DNA of 36,771 nt from JABZIP01 sp052173355 (lineage in GTDB: Bacteria; Bacillota; Clostridia; Peptostreptococcales; Anaerovoracaceae), in contig JBQMYS010000005.1 in NCBI GenBank assembly GCA_052173355.1, positions 1-36,771 of the forward strand, written 5' to 3'. Shown here piece by piece: positions 1-6,836 of the stretch; within the stretch, counting starts at the first letter, position 1; each line of letters starts with the position of its first letter. The notes under the pieces are model-generated. The model saw nothing but the letters and a program-made list of their open reading frames with translations. It ran no database searches and was not told the origin of the DNA. Position numbers and translations under genes: made by a program.

Positions 1-4
1 TTGT

Positions 5-349
5 ATGAATTTAGGGAAAAAGGGAGAAGAAATTGCTTGTAAGTACCTTGAATCTAAGAATTACCGTGTACTTGAGAGGAATTACAGGCTGAGCTTTGGA
101 GAGATAGATTTAATAGCTACACATGGAAAAACGGTAGTGTTTGTGGAAGTTAAGACGCGGATGAACATGAATTACGGTTTGCCGGGAGAATCTATTACTG
201 CTAATAAGATTCATTCAATAGAAAAGGTAGCAAATTTTTATATAAGTCAAAAAGGTTTTAGGGATTGGGATTTTAGGATAGATGCAGTTGAAATTTTGAT
301 TATTAAAGGAAAACCGTACATTCGTCACTTGGAAAATATAACGGGATGA
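5..349 (+). CDS. yraN: YraN/UPF0102 family nuclease-like protein
   Basis: Small protein of 114 residues with the Holliday-junction-resolvase-like (PD-(D/E)xK) fold signature of the UPF0102 family. Visible are an N-terminal GKKGEEIACKYL helix, GEIDLI at residues 32-37 and VFVEVKTR at 45-52, which supply the acidic residues and the ExK pair (E48, K50) of the fold. Length matches the family (about 115-125). In Firmicutes yraN usually sits just before yifB and dprA, as here. Its biochemical role is not firmly established; a DNA-processing function is inferred from the fold. The ATG at 5 fits the family N-terminus, but the ribosome binding site lies outside the window, so a slightly earlier start cannot be excluded. 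Confidence 0.88.
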   Translation: MNLGKKGEEIACKYLESKNYRVLERNYRLSFGEIDLIATHGKTVVFVEVKTRMNMNYGLPGESITANKIHSIEKVANFYISQKGFRDWDFRIDAVEILIIKGKPYIRHLENITG

Positions 350-478
350 CGCGGGATTATTATTGTCCGCGCTAATGGTGCAACCAAATAAGATAGCGGC
401 AATTCCAATAAGCTGCAAAATAAAAAGTAAATAAAAGAACGGGTCGAAAGATTATAAATTATAAAAGTTTAACACTAC

Positions 479-507
479 TTGACAAATATTTACAATAATG
501 ATAATAT
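479..507 (+). promoter_or_regulatory. Sigma-A type promoter for yifB-dprA
   Basis: A perfect -35 TTGACA (479-484), a 17-base spacer and -10 TAATAT (502-507) lie about 55 bases upstream of yifB. The rest of the gap from 350 to 478 is AT-rich and shows no gene. No convincing terminator for yraN is seen, so read-through from upstream is also possible. Confidence 0.75.
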
Positions 508-564
508 ATTACACAGGATGATATGAATTTTGAATAATAAAATTTAAATATAATTGAGGTGAAT

Positions 565-2079
565 ATGTTATCGAAGATAAATACAATGGCGTTGCATGGG
601 CTGTTTTCGTATAATGTTGCCGTTGAGGTTGATTTGCTTCAGGGGCTGCCGAATTTTACTATGGTAGGACTTGCGGACACTACAGTAAAGGAAGCAAGGG
701 AGCGGATTCATTCAGCGATAGTAAATTCAGGGTACGATTTTCCAAGAAAAAGAATTACAGTAAATTTATCGCCTGCAAACAGACGAAAGACGGGGAGTCA
801 TTTTGATTTGCCGATTGCAGTTGCGATACTTGTTGCGATGGGTGAAATTGTAGCCGGTGATGCGGTTCAATACGCATTTTTCGGAGAACTTTCGCTTGAT
901 GGTAAGGTTAATGCCGTAACGGGAGCGTTACCGCTTGCAATGGGAGCTGTTGAACTTGGAATTAGAAAAGTATTCATTCCCAAGGAAAATTTAAAAGAAG
1001 TTTCGTTGGTAAAAGATATTGAAATTTATCCTGTAAGTAAGCTTAGTGAAGTTGTTGAGCATTTTAGCAATGATAAAAAAGAACCGTATAAAGGCACTAG
1101 AGAATGGTTTAATTGTGAGCCATATTATGATATGGATTTTAGTGATGTTGTAGGACAGGAAGTTGCCAAAAGAGCCATACTAATAAGTTGCGCAGGTGCG
1201 CATGGAATATTTATGATGGGTGCACCCGGTGTTGGAAAATCTATGCTGGCAAAACGAATCCCTACTGTAATGCCGCAGATGAGTTATGAGGAATGCCTGG
1301 AAGTTACAAAAATTTACAGTATAGGAGGAAAACTTGATGCGAAGCGACCGCTTATTACACAGCGACCGTTTAGAGCGCCACATCATACAATTACAGCGAC
1401 TGCTCTTATAGGAGGAGGTAATAGACCGATGCCGGGAGAACTTTCGCTTGCGCATCTTGGTACTCTGTTTATCGATGAAATAGCTGAATACAAAGGGGGA
1501 GTACTTGATATGCTGAGGCAACCTTTAGAAGATAAGCAAGTAAATATTGTAAGGAATAGTGGGAGTTATAGTTTTCCTTGTGATATAATGCTTGTGGCGG
1601 CTTCAAACCCATGTCTGTGCGGCTATTACGGTTCACCGGATCACGAATGCACCTGCTCGCCTGTAAGCATCAAAAATTATCAAAGCAGATTGTCGGGACC
1701 TCTAATGGATAGAATAGATTTGCATATTTGGGTGCAATCGGTAAAATATAAAGATTTGAGTCAATCAGGAGAACGTGGAATGAACTCGGAGGAAATGCGG
1801 AATATAGTTAAGAGGAGCAGAGAAATTCAAGAAATGCGTTACAAAAATATAGGAATCAGATTTAATGCGCAACTGGACGGTAGCAACGTGAGAAAATACT
1901 GTAATTTAGATGCGGATGGCGAGAGGCTGATGGAACAGGCTTTTTCTAAAATGAAGTTGAGCGGTAGGGGGTATAGTAAGATTTTAAAAATAGCAAGAAC
2001 TATAGCAGATATTGATGAAAGTAAAAATATCAAAGTTCAACATCTAAGTGAAGCGCTTAGTTATAGGCAGATACGATGA
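565..2079 (+). CDS. yifB: YifB/ComM-like Mg-chelatase-type AAA+ ATPase
   Basis: AAA+ protein of 504 residues related to ComM, which in naturally competent bacteria acts as a branch-migration helicase during integration of incoming DNA. The N-terminal ChlI-like domain (about 20-140) carries VGLADTTVKEARERI and the NLSPANRRKTGSHFDLPIA block. The ATPase core has Walker A GAPGVGKS near residue 220, the family motif FRAPHHTIT, Walker B LFIDEIAEY near 302, and a Cys-rich CLCGYYGSPDHECTC loop typical of YifB. A GTG at 559 extends the frame by two residues but overlaps the GAGGTG ribosome binding site, and family members begin MLxK, so ATG 565 is preferred. The 3' end overlaps dprA by four bases, so the two are probably translationally coupled. 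Competence function is inferred from family and neighbour. Confidence 0.93.
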   Translation: MLSKINTMALHGLFSYNVAVEVDLLQGLPNFTMVGLADTTVKEARERIHSAIVNSGYDFPRKRITVNLSPANRRKTGSHFDLPIAVAILVAMGEIVAGDAVQYAFFGELSLDGKVNAVTGALPLAMGAVELGIRKVFIPKENLKEVSLVKDIEIYPVSKLSEVVEHFSNDKKEPYKGTREWFNCEPYYDMDFSDVVGQEVAKRAILISCAGAHGIFMMGAPGVGKSMLAKRIPTVMPQMSYEECLEVTKIYSIGGKLDAKRPLITQRPFRAPHHTITATALIGGGNRPMPGELSLAHLGTLFIDEIAEYKGGVLDMLRQPLEDKQVNIVRNSGSYSFPCDIMLVAASNPCLCGYYGSPDHECTCSPVSIKNYQSRLSGPLMDRIDLHIWVQSVKYKDLSQSGERGMNSEEMRNIVKRSREIQEMRYKNIGIRFNAQLDGSNVRKYCNLDADGERLMEQAFSKMKLSGRGYSKILKIARTIADIDESKNIKVQHLSEALSYRQIR

Positions 2080-2954
2080 ACGAGTTTAATTTTAAGATAG
2101 AAAAGCTTGATTGTAAAAGCTTGGAATATCCGTATCGTTTGAAGCAAATAAAAAATCCGCCGAAAAAATTGTTTTGTGCAGGGGATATATCGCTTTTAAA
2201 AGAAGATTCTATTTCTGTAGTAGGAGCAAGAAAAGCATCTTCTTATGGGATTTGGGTAGCCGATGCTATAGGTAAAAAGTTGGCGGAAAATAAAATAGTT
2301 ACGGTTAGCGGTATGGCGGCGGGTATAGATACCGCTGCACATAAGGGTGCATTGAAAATTGAAGGAGGGAAAACTATAGCGGTTTTAGGGTGCGGAATTG
2401 ACATTTGTTTTCCTGCTTTAAATAAAAAATTGAGGGATGAAATTGCGATGCGAGGACTTTTGGTTTCGGAGTATGAGCCGGGCGTGCATGCAACAAGGTA
2501 TACATTCCCAATGAGAAATCGGATAATAAGCGGACTTTCGATTGCGACGATAGTTGCGGAGGCAGGCAATAGCAGCGGTTCTCTTATAACGGCAGAAAGG
2601 GCGGTGGAGCAAGGTAGGGAAGTGTTTGCCGTTCCGGGGAATATAAACAGCTTAAGCTCATTCGGATGTAACAAGCTGATAACGGAGGGTGCGACCCCAC
2701 TTGTTTTTGTGGATGATATATTTAGCATACTTAATTTAAGAAAAATAGAAAGCGGTTTAAAAAACAATACCGAAAAGCTGGGAGGAACGGAAAAAGAAAT
2801 ATTTGAATTTATAGCAAAAGAGGGGGAAGTTAGTGCGGATTTTATAGCATTAAAATTGAAAAAATCTGTGGTCGAGGTAAATGGATATTTAAGTATACTT
2901 GAAATAAAGGGATTTATAGGGAGCGGGCTCGGAAAAGTTTTTGTTCAATTATAA
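2076..2954 (+). CDS. dprA: DNA processing protein DprA
   Basis: DprA binds incoming single-stranded DNA and loads RecA during natural transformation. The 292-residue protein has the Rossmann-like core: SVVGARKASSYG near residue 48, VSGMAAGIDTAAHKGAL, the IAVLGCGIDICFP strand, FPMRNRIISGLS, and the GSLITAERAVEQGREVFAVPG block ending with GCNKLITEGA. The last 65 or so residues (TEKEIFEFIAKEGEVSADFIAL onward) look like the DprA winged-helix domain. The start ATG overlaps the yifB stop (ATGA). Pairing with yifB suggests DNA uptake or recombination capacity, although no other competence gene is in view. In many Firmicutes topA follows; here it does not. Confidence 0.95.
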   Translation: MNEFNFKIEKLDCKSLEYPYRLKQIKNPPKKLFCAGDISLLKEDSISVVGARKASSYGIWVADAIGKKLAENKIVTVSGMAAGIDTAAHKGALKIEGGKTIAVLGCGIDICFPALNKKLRDEIAMRGLLVSEYEPGVHATRYTFPMRNRIISGLSIATIVAEAGNSSGSLITAERAVEQGREVFAVPGNINSLSSFGCNKLITEGATPLVFVDDIFSILNLRKIESGLKNNTEKLGGTEKEIFEFIAKEGEVSADFIALKLKKSVVEVNGYLSILEIKGFIGSGLGKVFVQL

Positions 2955-2976
2955 ATGTTTTCCATATTATAGGCTG

Positions 2977-3006
2977 TTGAATTATATAATCAATATATGT
3001 TATAAT
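2977..3006 (+). promoter_or_regulatory. Extended -10 promoter upstream of the acidic protein gene
   Basis: TTGAAT (2977-2982), an 18-base spacer and a consensus TATAAT (3001-3006) preceded by TGT, that is an extended -10. It lies 48 bases before the ATG at 3054, so the 157-residue gene probably has its own transcript. Confidence 0.65.
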
Positions 3007-3053
3007 TGCTAGGAAAAATTATAAAATAGAGTTGGTTTGAATAAAGGTGTTAT

Positions 3054-3527
3054 ATGGGATATGAAGAATTGCTTAGAATACTGGAAATAGAGGATGCGTG
3101 TGAATTTGAAAATTTTGAAGAATTTGCTATATTGCTTGAGTGTGAAGATCCTATAGAGCAAAAAGATATGAAAAAATTACTTGCTGATGTACGAGAAGAT
3201 ACTTTAGAAGAACTTATAAAAGCATATTTCGATGAAATTGCGGAATCATTACCGGATAATGCCACTGAAAGTGGGGTGTTTTTTGAAATTATGGTGCGCA
3301 TGCTCGTCGAAAAATTGTATGCTGATAAGGAAGAATTCGCGGAAGAATTATTTAAATTCAGAAGATGGTATCATTTGGATAGTGAGGTGGAAGTTCAGAA
3401 GTCCGGCACTTCGAGAATGTATAGTTTTTTTAATGCTATAACTGCATATAGAGCAGACAGATTATCGGGGGTAACTGATAATTTATACAAATTCGATGAG
3501 GCTCTAAATTACAAAATAGATATTTAA
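3054..3527 (+). CDS. Acidic protein of unknown function
   Basis: I do not recognise this 157-residue protein. It is strongly acidic, especially in its first 80 residues (ILEIEDACEFENFEEF, LADVREDTLEELIKAYFDEI), predicted mostly helical, with no signal peptide, membrane segment or recognisable motif. A more mixed segment follows (FKFRRWYHLDSEVEV, then SRMYSFFNAITAYRADRLSG), suggesting a soluble all-alpha cytoplasmic protein. The ATG at 3054 has AAGGTG five bases upstream and a near-consensus promoter, which supports a real gene. It converges on the carbonic anhydrase gene with overlapping stop codons. Position after dprA does not by itself give a function. Confidence 0.75.
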   Translation: MGYEELLRILEIEDACEFENFEEFAILLECEDPIEQKDMKKLLADVREDTLEELIKAYFDEIAESLPDNATESGVFFEIMVRMLVEKLYADKEEFAEELFKFRRWYHLDSEVEVQKSGTSRMYSFFNAITAYRADRLSGVTDNLYKFDEALNYKIDI

Positions 3528-4048
3528 AGCCAATGCACCTCGCCACTAACAATATCGTATAGGGCACCTTGTATAACAATGTTTCCGGCTTTTAAATTTT
3601 TATCAAATTCCGAATTTAGGCGGTTTACTGCGTGCATTACATTTAAAGCGCATACTTTGTTTTCATCTCGTTCATCACAGGCTGCTAAGAGAATTTCGTC
3701 GGTAATATATTTGATGAAACCGTCAGCATTTCCGGAAATAGCAGCATGAACTGCACCGCAACCGGTGTGTCCCAGTATGATTATATGGTTGCAATTAAGA
3801 TGTTCGGTAGCGTACTCAATGCTACCGATTTGATGTTTATCTAAAACATTACCTGCGACTCTTATTACAAAAAGATCTCCGAGATCGGCATCAAAAATCT
3901 TTTCGGGTATTACTCTTGAGTCAGAGCAACACACAATTATTGCATAAGGGTGTTGTCCGTTTTTTGCGGTATTTATGCGTAAATCCGAATCGGATTTACA
4001 AAGGTAACGCTTGTTGCCTTGCATAAGTTTTGATTTTATATTACTCAT
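3524..4048 (-). CDS. Beta-class carbonic anhydrase
   Basis: Beta-carbonic anhydrases interconvert carbon dioxide and bicarbonate at a zinc centre. The 174-residue protein shows the full set of active-site residues: C41 and the D43-R45 dyad in CCSDSR, and H94 with C97 in GHTGCGAV. The strand LFVIRVAGNVL and the helix GSIEYATEHLN between them are typical. It is compact but within the short clade of the family. The ATG at 4048 has AGAGG five bases upstream. Its last bases overlap the stop of the convergent acidic-protein gene. Likely cytoplasmic; it may supply bicarbonate for carboxylation reactions in an anaerobe (inference). Confidence 0.93.
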   Translation of the reverse strand: MSNIKSKLMQGNKRYLCKSDSDLRINTAKNGQHPYAIIVCCSDSRVIPEKIFDADLGDLFVIRVAGNVLDKHQIGSIEYATEHLNCNHIIILGHTGCGAVHAAISGNADGFIKYITDEILLAACDERDENKVCALNVMHAVNRLNSEFDKNLKAGNIVIQGALYDIVSGEVHWL

Positions 4049-4104
4049 TTATCCTCTTATCCTTGATTTAAATTTGCATTACTAAATTTTAATTTAATAT
4101 AAAA

Positions 4105-4131
4105 CCCTTCAACACAAATGCTGTTGAAGGG
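4105..4131 (-). terminator. Terminator hairpin after the FliD-like gene
   Basis: Perfect 10-bp stem CCCTTCAACA / TGTTGAAGGG (4105-4114 and 4122-4131) with a 7-base loop. On the minus strand it follows the stop of the gene at 4140 and is trailed by TTTTATATT; on the plus strand it is followed by a run of seven T, so it could act in both directions. It separates the FliD-like gene from the carbonic anhydrase gene. Confidence 0.8.
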
Positions 4132-4139
4132 CAATTTTT

Positions 4140-4967
4140 TTAAGCTGTGTAATTTACAAAGTTTCCAAGTCCTAAAGTATTAGCCATACTGAATGATGAA
4201 CTTCCTACATTGCTGTAAGTTTTTTGTTTATTTCCTTGGACTACATTGTTGATATTTTTTGCCGAATTTTGCACTCGCCTTAGATATGAATATTTGTCAT
4301 CTGCAAGTTGCTTTAAATCTTTTGCTTTGGATTGCGCAAGTTTATCTTCGTCTAAACTGAGTTTTCCGGAATTTCCTATTGAAATACCTATTTTTGAAAG
4401 TTGTGATTTATTTGTAGATGAGAGACTCATCATGGAAATTCCCTTTGACATAACATTCGAATCTCCCGATTTTGCAACGGCATCAACAGTCTTGTTATAA
4501 GCAGAGACAAAGCTTGAAGCGGCTTTTTGCAAATCTTTCGGATTCGGTTTGTTTGCTGAATTTGCAACATCTGTAGATTTTTCTATAGTGCTTAAAAAAT
4601 TATTTGTAGCAATGTTAAATTCGGATGTACTTTTCGAAACATTTTCCAGTGCAGCATTCAGCTTTGACGACTCGATAGATTTGGAATTTTCGGGATGAAT
4701 TCGATTAGCATTGTGACCGAAAAAATCCTTCGCATTGAAATCTTTGCTTTTTACAAGTTCTTTATATTGCTCTCGTATCTTTTCCTTGTTGTCTTGAAAA
4801 TTTTGGAATTTTTTAGCAATCGCTTGTAAGTCATGGGCGGATTGTCTGCCTGTACCGGAAAGCGACTCAAAATTCGCATTAGGCATACCGCCGAAAAGAT
4901 TAGCTTTTTCATTTATTTTGAATGCACTATAAAAATTTCTCGCCATAGATAAAGCATTCATGTTCAT
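4140..4967 (-). CDS. FliD-like (hook-cap-like) orphan protein, function unknown
   Basis: A 275-residue, Ser/Asn/Lys-rich, helical protein with no cysteine or tryptophan, no signal peptide and no membrane segment. About residues 150-220 read like the C-terminal region of the flagellar cap protein FliD: FVSAYNKTVDAV, then MSLSSTNKSQLSKIGISI, then GKLSLDEDKL. The rest is not recognised. No flagellar genes lie in the window. The frame opens 18 codons earlier, but a GGAGGTGA six bases before ATG 4967 fixes the start there. It has its own candidate promoter and a strong terminator, so it is a single-gene unit. A surface or secreted role is possible by analogy with flagellar axial proteins, but a cytoplasmic coiled-coil protein is not excluded. 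Confidence 0.8.
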   Translation of the reverse strand: MNMNALSMARNFYSAFKINEKANLFGGMPNANFESLSGTGRQSAHDLQAIAKKFQNFQDNKEKIREQYKELVKSKDFNAKDFFGHNANRIHPENSKSIESSKLNAALENVSKSTSEFNIATNNFLSTIEKSTDVANSANKPNPKDLQKAASSFVSAYNKTVDAVAKSGDSNVMSKGISMMSLSSTNKSQLSKIGISIGNSGKLSLDEDKLAQSKAKDLKQLADDKYSYLRRVQNSAKNINNVVQGNKQKTYSNVGSSSFSMANTLGLGNFVNYTA

Positions 4968-5033
4968 AACAGTCACCTCCCTGTAAAATTGAAGAATTGT
5001 ATTATTACTAAAAATATACACATTCCCTTATAT

Positions 5034-5062
5034 AGTATACCCGCAAAAGTAAAAAAACACAA
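5034..5062 (-). promoter_or_regulatory. Candidate promoter of the FliD-like gene
   Basis: On the minus strand, -35 TTGTGT (5062-5057), 17-base spacer, -10 TATACT (5039-5034), about 67 bases before the ATG at 4967. It lies between the end of the Crp/Fnr gene and the FliD-like gene. It does not match a flagellar sigma-28 promoter. Confidence 0.5.
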
Positions 5063-5092
5063 GCTAAAATTGATTTTAACGAAAATTTTATG

Positions 5093-5749
5093 TTATTTTT
5101 TTATTATTTTGAAGTGATTTTTGTGAAATTGTATGATACCATCCTTTTGCATACGTGTAAGTTCTTTTGACATATTGGTGCGTTCAAGATTGAGATAATC
5201 CGCGAGTTGTTGCCTGTTGAAAGGTATGTCAAATTCTGATGAATGTTTTTGAACTGCGATTGCGTTTAAATATGAGAGCAGACGTTTTCTTGAACTTTTG
5301 GAAACTGTATGAAAGTTTCTTTTTGATAATGCTAAATTTTTGTAAGATGATATGATTAAAAGGTTTTTTAAAACTTTTTCCTTAAAGGGAAAAGTTGTTA
5401 TATCGGAAAACAAACGTTTAATATTGAAGAATAGGATTTTGCAATCTTCGTTGGCAATAACATCGACAAGAAGAACTTCATTTGGAAGCAGTGCATATGT
5501 TTCTGCAAAAAAATTACCGGAGCTTACGTGACTCAAGATACTGCAATTTCCCCAAATATCATTGCTTTCAATGGTAACACTGCCATTGAGTACAAGTCCC
5601 ATGTAATCGGTTGTATCACCTGAATATAAAACAGTTTCGCCTTTTTTGTAATGCTTTTCGTGTGCATTTAAGGCTACAAGGCAATTTTTTAAATCTTCTT
5701 TTGTTAAATCTTTGAAAAGAATGCTTTTATGTAAAATATCGGTATTCAT
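5093..5749 (-). CDS. Crp/Fnr family transcriptional regulator
   Basis: A 218-residue regulator with an N-terminal cyclic-nucleotide-binding-type beta-barrel (about 8-115; KKGETVLYSGDTTDYMGLVLNGSVTI, SGNFFAETYALLP), a dimerisation helix, and a winged-helix DNA-binding domain (about 145-215; helix-turn-helix NRQQLADYLNLERTNMSKEL). Three cysteines (23, 69, 103) are scattered, so the four-Cys iron-sulfur pattern of Fnr is not present; the ligand is unknown and could be haem, nitric oxide or a nucleotide. ATG 5749 has AGGTGG eight bases upstream; an in-frame GTG at 5761 overlaps that site and is rejected. It is divergent from the DUF2249 operon, whose promoter has a CRP-type palindrome at -41.5, so it is probably that operon's activator. 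Confidence 0.92.
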   Translation of the reverse strand: MNTDILHKSILFKDLTKEDLKNCLVALNAHEKHYKKGETVLYSGDTTDYMGLVLNGSVTIESNDIWGNCSILSHVSSGNFFAETYALLPNEVLLVDVIANEDCKILFFNIKRLFSDITTFPFKEKVLKNLLIISSYKNLALSKRNFHTVSKSSRKRLLSYLNAIAVQKHSSEFDIPFNRQQLADYLNLERTNMSKELTRMQKDGIIQFHKNHFKIIKK

Positions 5750-5801
5750 TATGTTAACCACCTTATTGTATAGGATATATGAATTACAAACAATTTTCTT
5801 T

Positions 5802-5830
5802 AGTATAACATCGTTATGAAATAATTACAA
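5802..5830 (-). promoter_or_regulatory. Promoter of the Crp/Fnr gene
   Basis: On the minus strand, -35 TTGTAA (5830-5825), exact 17-base spacer, -10 TATACT (5807-5802) preceded by TGT (extended -10). A 13-bp palindrome, ATAAC-ATC-GTTAT (5805-5817), overlaps the -10 and the spacer. Confidence 0.65.
5805..5817. promoter_or_regulatory. Palindrome overlapping the crp promoter, possible operator
   Basis: Perfect inverted repeat ATAAC / GTTAT with a 3-base centre, covering part of the -10 element of the minus-strand promoter. A bound protein here would block transcription of the regulator gene, so autorepression or a second regulator is possible. It does not resemble the CRP-type site at 5842-5865, so it may be read by a different protein, or it may be chance in AT-rich DNA. 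Confidence 0.35.
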
Positions 5831-5841
5831 TAAAAATACAA

Positions 5842-5865
5842 AAAAAGTGGCTCAAGACACTTTTT
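5842..5865. promoter_or_regulatory. CRP-type operator at about -41.5 of the DUF2249 operon
   Basis: Perfect 8-bp inverted repeat AAAAAGTG-N8-CACTTTTT. The GTG-N8-CAC core with A/T flanks has the geometry of Crp-family sites (TGTGA-N6-TCACA). Its centre at 5853.5 is about 41.5 bases before the start site expected from the -10 at 5883-5888, the class II activator position. The adjacent promoter lacks a good -35. Confidence 0.65.
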
Positions 5866-5879
5866 CATTGAGTTAGCAG

Positions 5880-5888
5880 TGGTATACT
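5880..5888 (+). promoter_or_regulatory. Extended -10 of the DUF2249 operon
   Basis: TGG directly followed by TATACT (5883-5888). At the -35 distance there is no TTGACA-like hexamer; that place is occupied by the right half of the CRP-type palindrome. This is the expected layout of an activator-dependent promoter. Confidence 0.6.
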
Positions 5889-5912
5889 AAATAAAAAAGG
5901 AGGTCATAAAAA

Positions 5913-6596
5913 ATGAGTTATACAAATTGGAAAGACAAGATAGATGAATTTAAAGTTATAGATGTAAGAGGAATGCACGGAAATTTTTTTACGGGATTGA
6001 AAAATCAAGCTATGGATTTGGAAGCGGGAAAAGGAATACACATAATTCAAACATTTGATCCGATTCCGCTTTATGAGGTAATGGAGGATTTAGGCTATGA
6101 GTATCATAAAGAGCAGATAAACGATACCGAATATCATGTGTATTTTTACAGAGTAGAGGCTAAGGATTCGGAAAAGGACATACCTATGCGACCAATAGCG
6201 CTTACTAATATGCCGTTAATAGATCCTGAGCTGGGAAAGGTAGCTGTTCAGTTTTGGGATGTTACATGGAATAACGACAAGCGTTATTTGCCATATGAAA
6301 CAAGACTTTTATTATCGCTTACAAATGCAGTTGGAGCAGGTCGCATGCGTCAAGCTGCAAGAGAACTTGTAAAGGTTTATATAAGCGGTATTGATAGTGC
6401 GGCTCTTGATGATGTATTTGAATTGCTTGCCTGGAATCAGGGAATAGGTTATTTCAGCTCTGAAATTGGACCGTCAACATTATTTGCAGCTTATAAAACA
6501 ATAAAGTCGATGGAAAAAAGAGGAAAATCACGTGCGGAGATTTGTGAGATGCTCAAAGAAAAATTTGGAGAAAAAAATCCGGACGTTAGTGTTTAG
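5913..6596 (+). CDS. DUF2249 / carboxymuconolactone-decarboxylase-like fusion protein
   Basis: A 227-residue protein with two parts. Residues about 12-80 match DUF2249, a TusA-like small alpha/beta fold (VIDVRGMHGN, then GIHIIQTFDPIPLYEVMEDLG). Residues about 105-200 look like an AhpD/CMD-type helical domain (LLLSLTNAVGAGRMRQAARELV, LLAWNQGIGYFSSEIG), but the CxxC redox pair of AhpD is missing. A biochemical activity cannot be assigned; the TusA resemblance hints at sulfur or redox chemistry. An ideal AGGAGGT lies eight bases before the ATG. It is first in an operon with the DUF1858 and cupin genes, divergent from the Crp/Fnr gene that probably activates it. DUF2249 and DUF1858 proteins often occur in anaerobic nitrogen-oxide or redox-stress contexts, so such a role is a reasonable inference. 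Confidence 0.82.
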   Translation: MSYTNWKDKIDEFKVIDVRGMHGNFFTGLKNQAMDLEAGKGIHIIQTFDPIPLYEVMEDLGYEYHKEQINDTEYHVYFYRVEAKDSEKDIPMRPIALTNMPLIDPELGKVAVQFWDVTWNNDKRYLPYETRLLLSLTNAVGAGRMRQAARELVKVYISGIDSAALDDVFELLAWNQGIGYFSSEIGPSTLFAAYKTIKSMEKRGKSRAEICEMLKEKFGEKNPDVSV

Positions 6597-6605
6597 GTAA
6601 GGAAT

Positions 6606-6833
6606 ATGGATATAAAAAATGATACGAAGTTAAGGGATATTTTAAATGAGTATCCGTATTTAAAACAGGAAATTACGAAAATTAGCCCTAAATTTAAAAT
6701 GCTGAATACTCCGATAGGCAAAGTTATGGCAAGTAAAGTGAGCGTAAAAGATATGAGTGAGAAATCGGGAATAGAAATTGAGTTGCTGATTGAAAAAATT
6801 TCAGTTTTGATAAATGAACATGATGAGGGATGA
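6606..6833 (+). CDS. DUF1858 domain protein
   Basis: Small protein of 75 residues forming a single DUF1858-like helical domain (TKLRDILNEYPYLKQEITKISPKFKMLNTPIGKVMASKVSV, split over residues 7-46), the domain also found at the N-terminus of ScdA/YtfE-type iron-cluster repair proteins. Unlike many DUF1858 proteins it has no cysteine, so a redox-disulfide role is unlikely for this copy. The ATG follows AGGTAAGGA and lies 9 bases after the DUF2249 stop; the cupin gene starts 3 bases after its own stop, so the three are almost certainly one transcript. A partner or scaffold role for the DUF2249 protein is inferred from context only. Confidence 0.8.
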   Translation: MDIKNDTKLRDILNEYPYLKQEITKISPKFKMLNTPIGKVMASKVSVKDMSEKSGIEIELLIEKISVLINEHDEG

Positions 6834-6836
6834 TGT

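Noticed and set aside
352..373. Inverted repeat CGCGG/CCGCG after yraN
   Set aside because: Only five pairs with a 12-base loop and no T-run after it, so not a credible terminator.
559..561. GTG as start of yifB
   Set aside because: It overlaps the GAGGTG ribosome binding site, and homologues begin at the following ATG.
4049..4104. Dedicated promoter for the carbonic anhydrase gene
   Set aside because: AT-rich sequence offers several weak hexamers on the minus strand, but none with good spacing, so no call is made.
4986..5021. Upstream ATG extending the FliD-like protein by 18 residues
   Set aside because: A strong GGAGGTGA lies downstream of it, six bases before ATG 4967, and the extension does not resemble a signal peptide.
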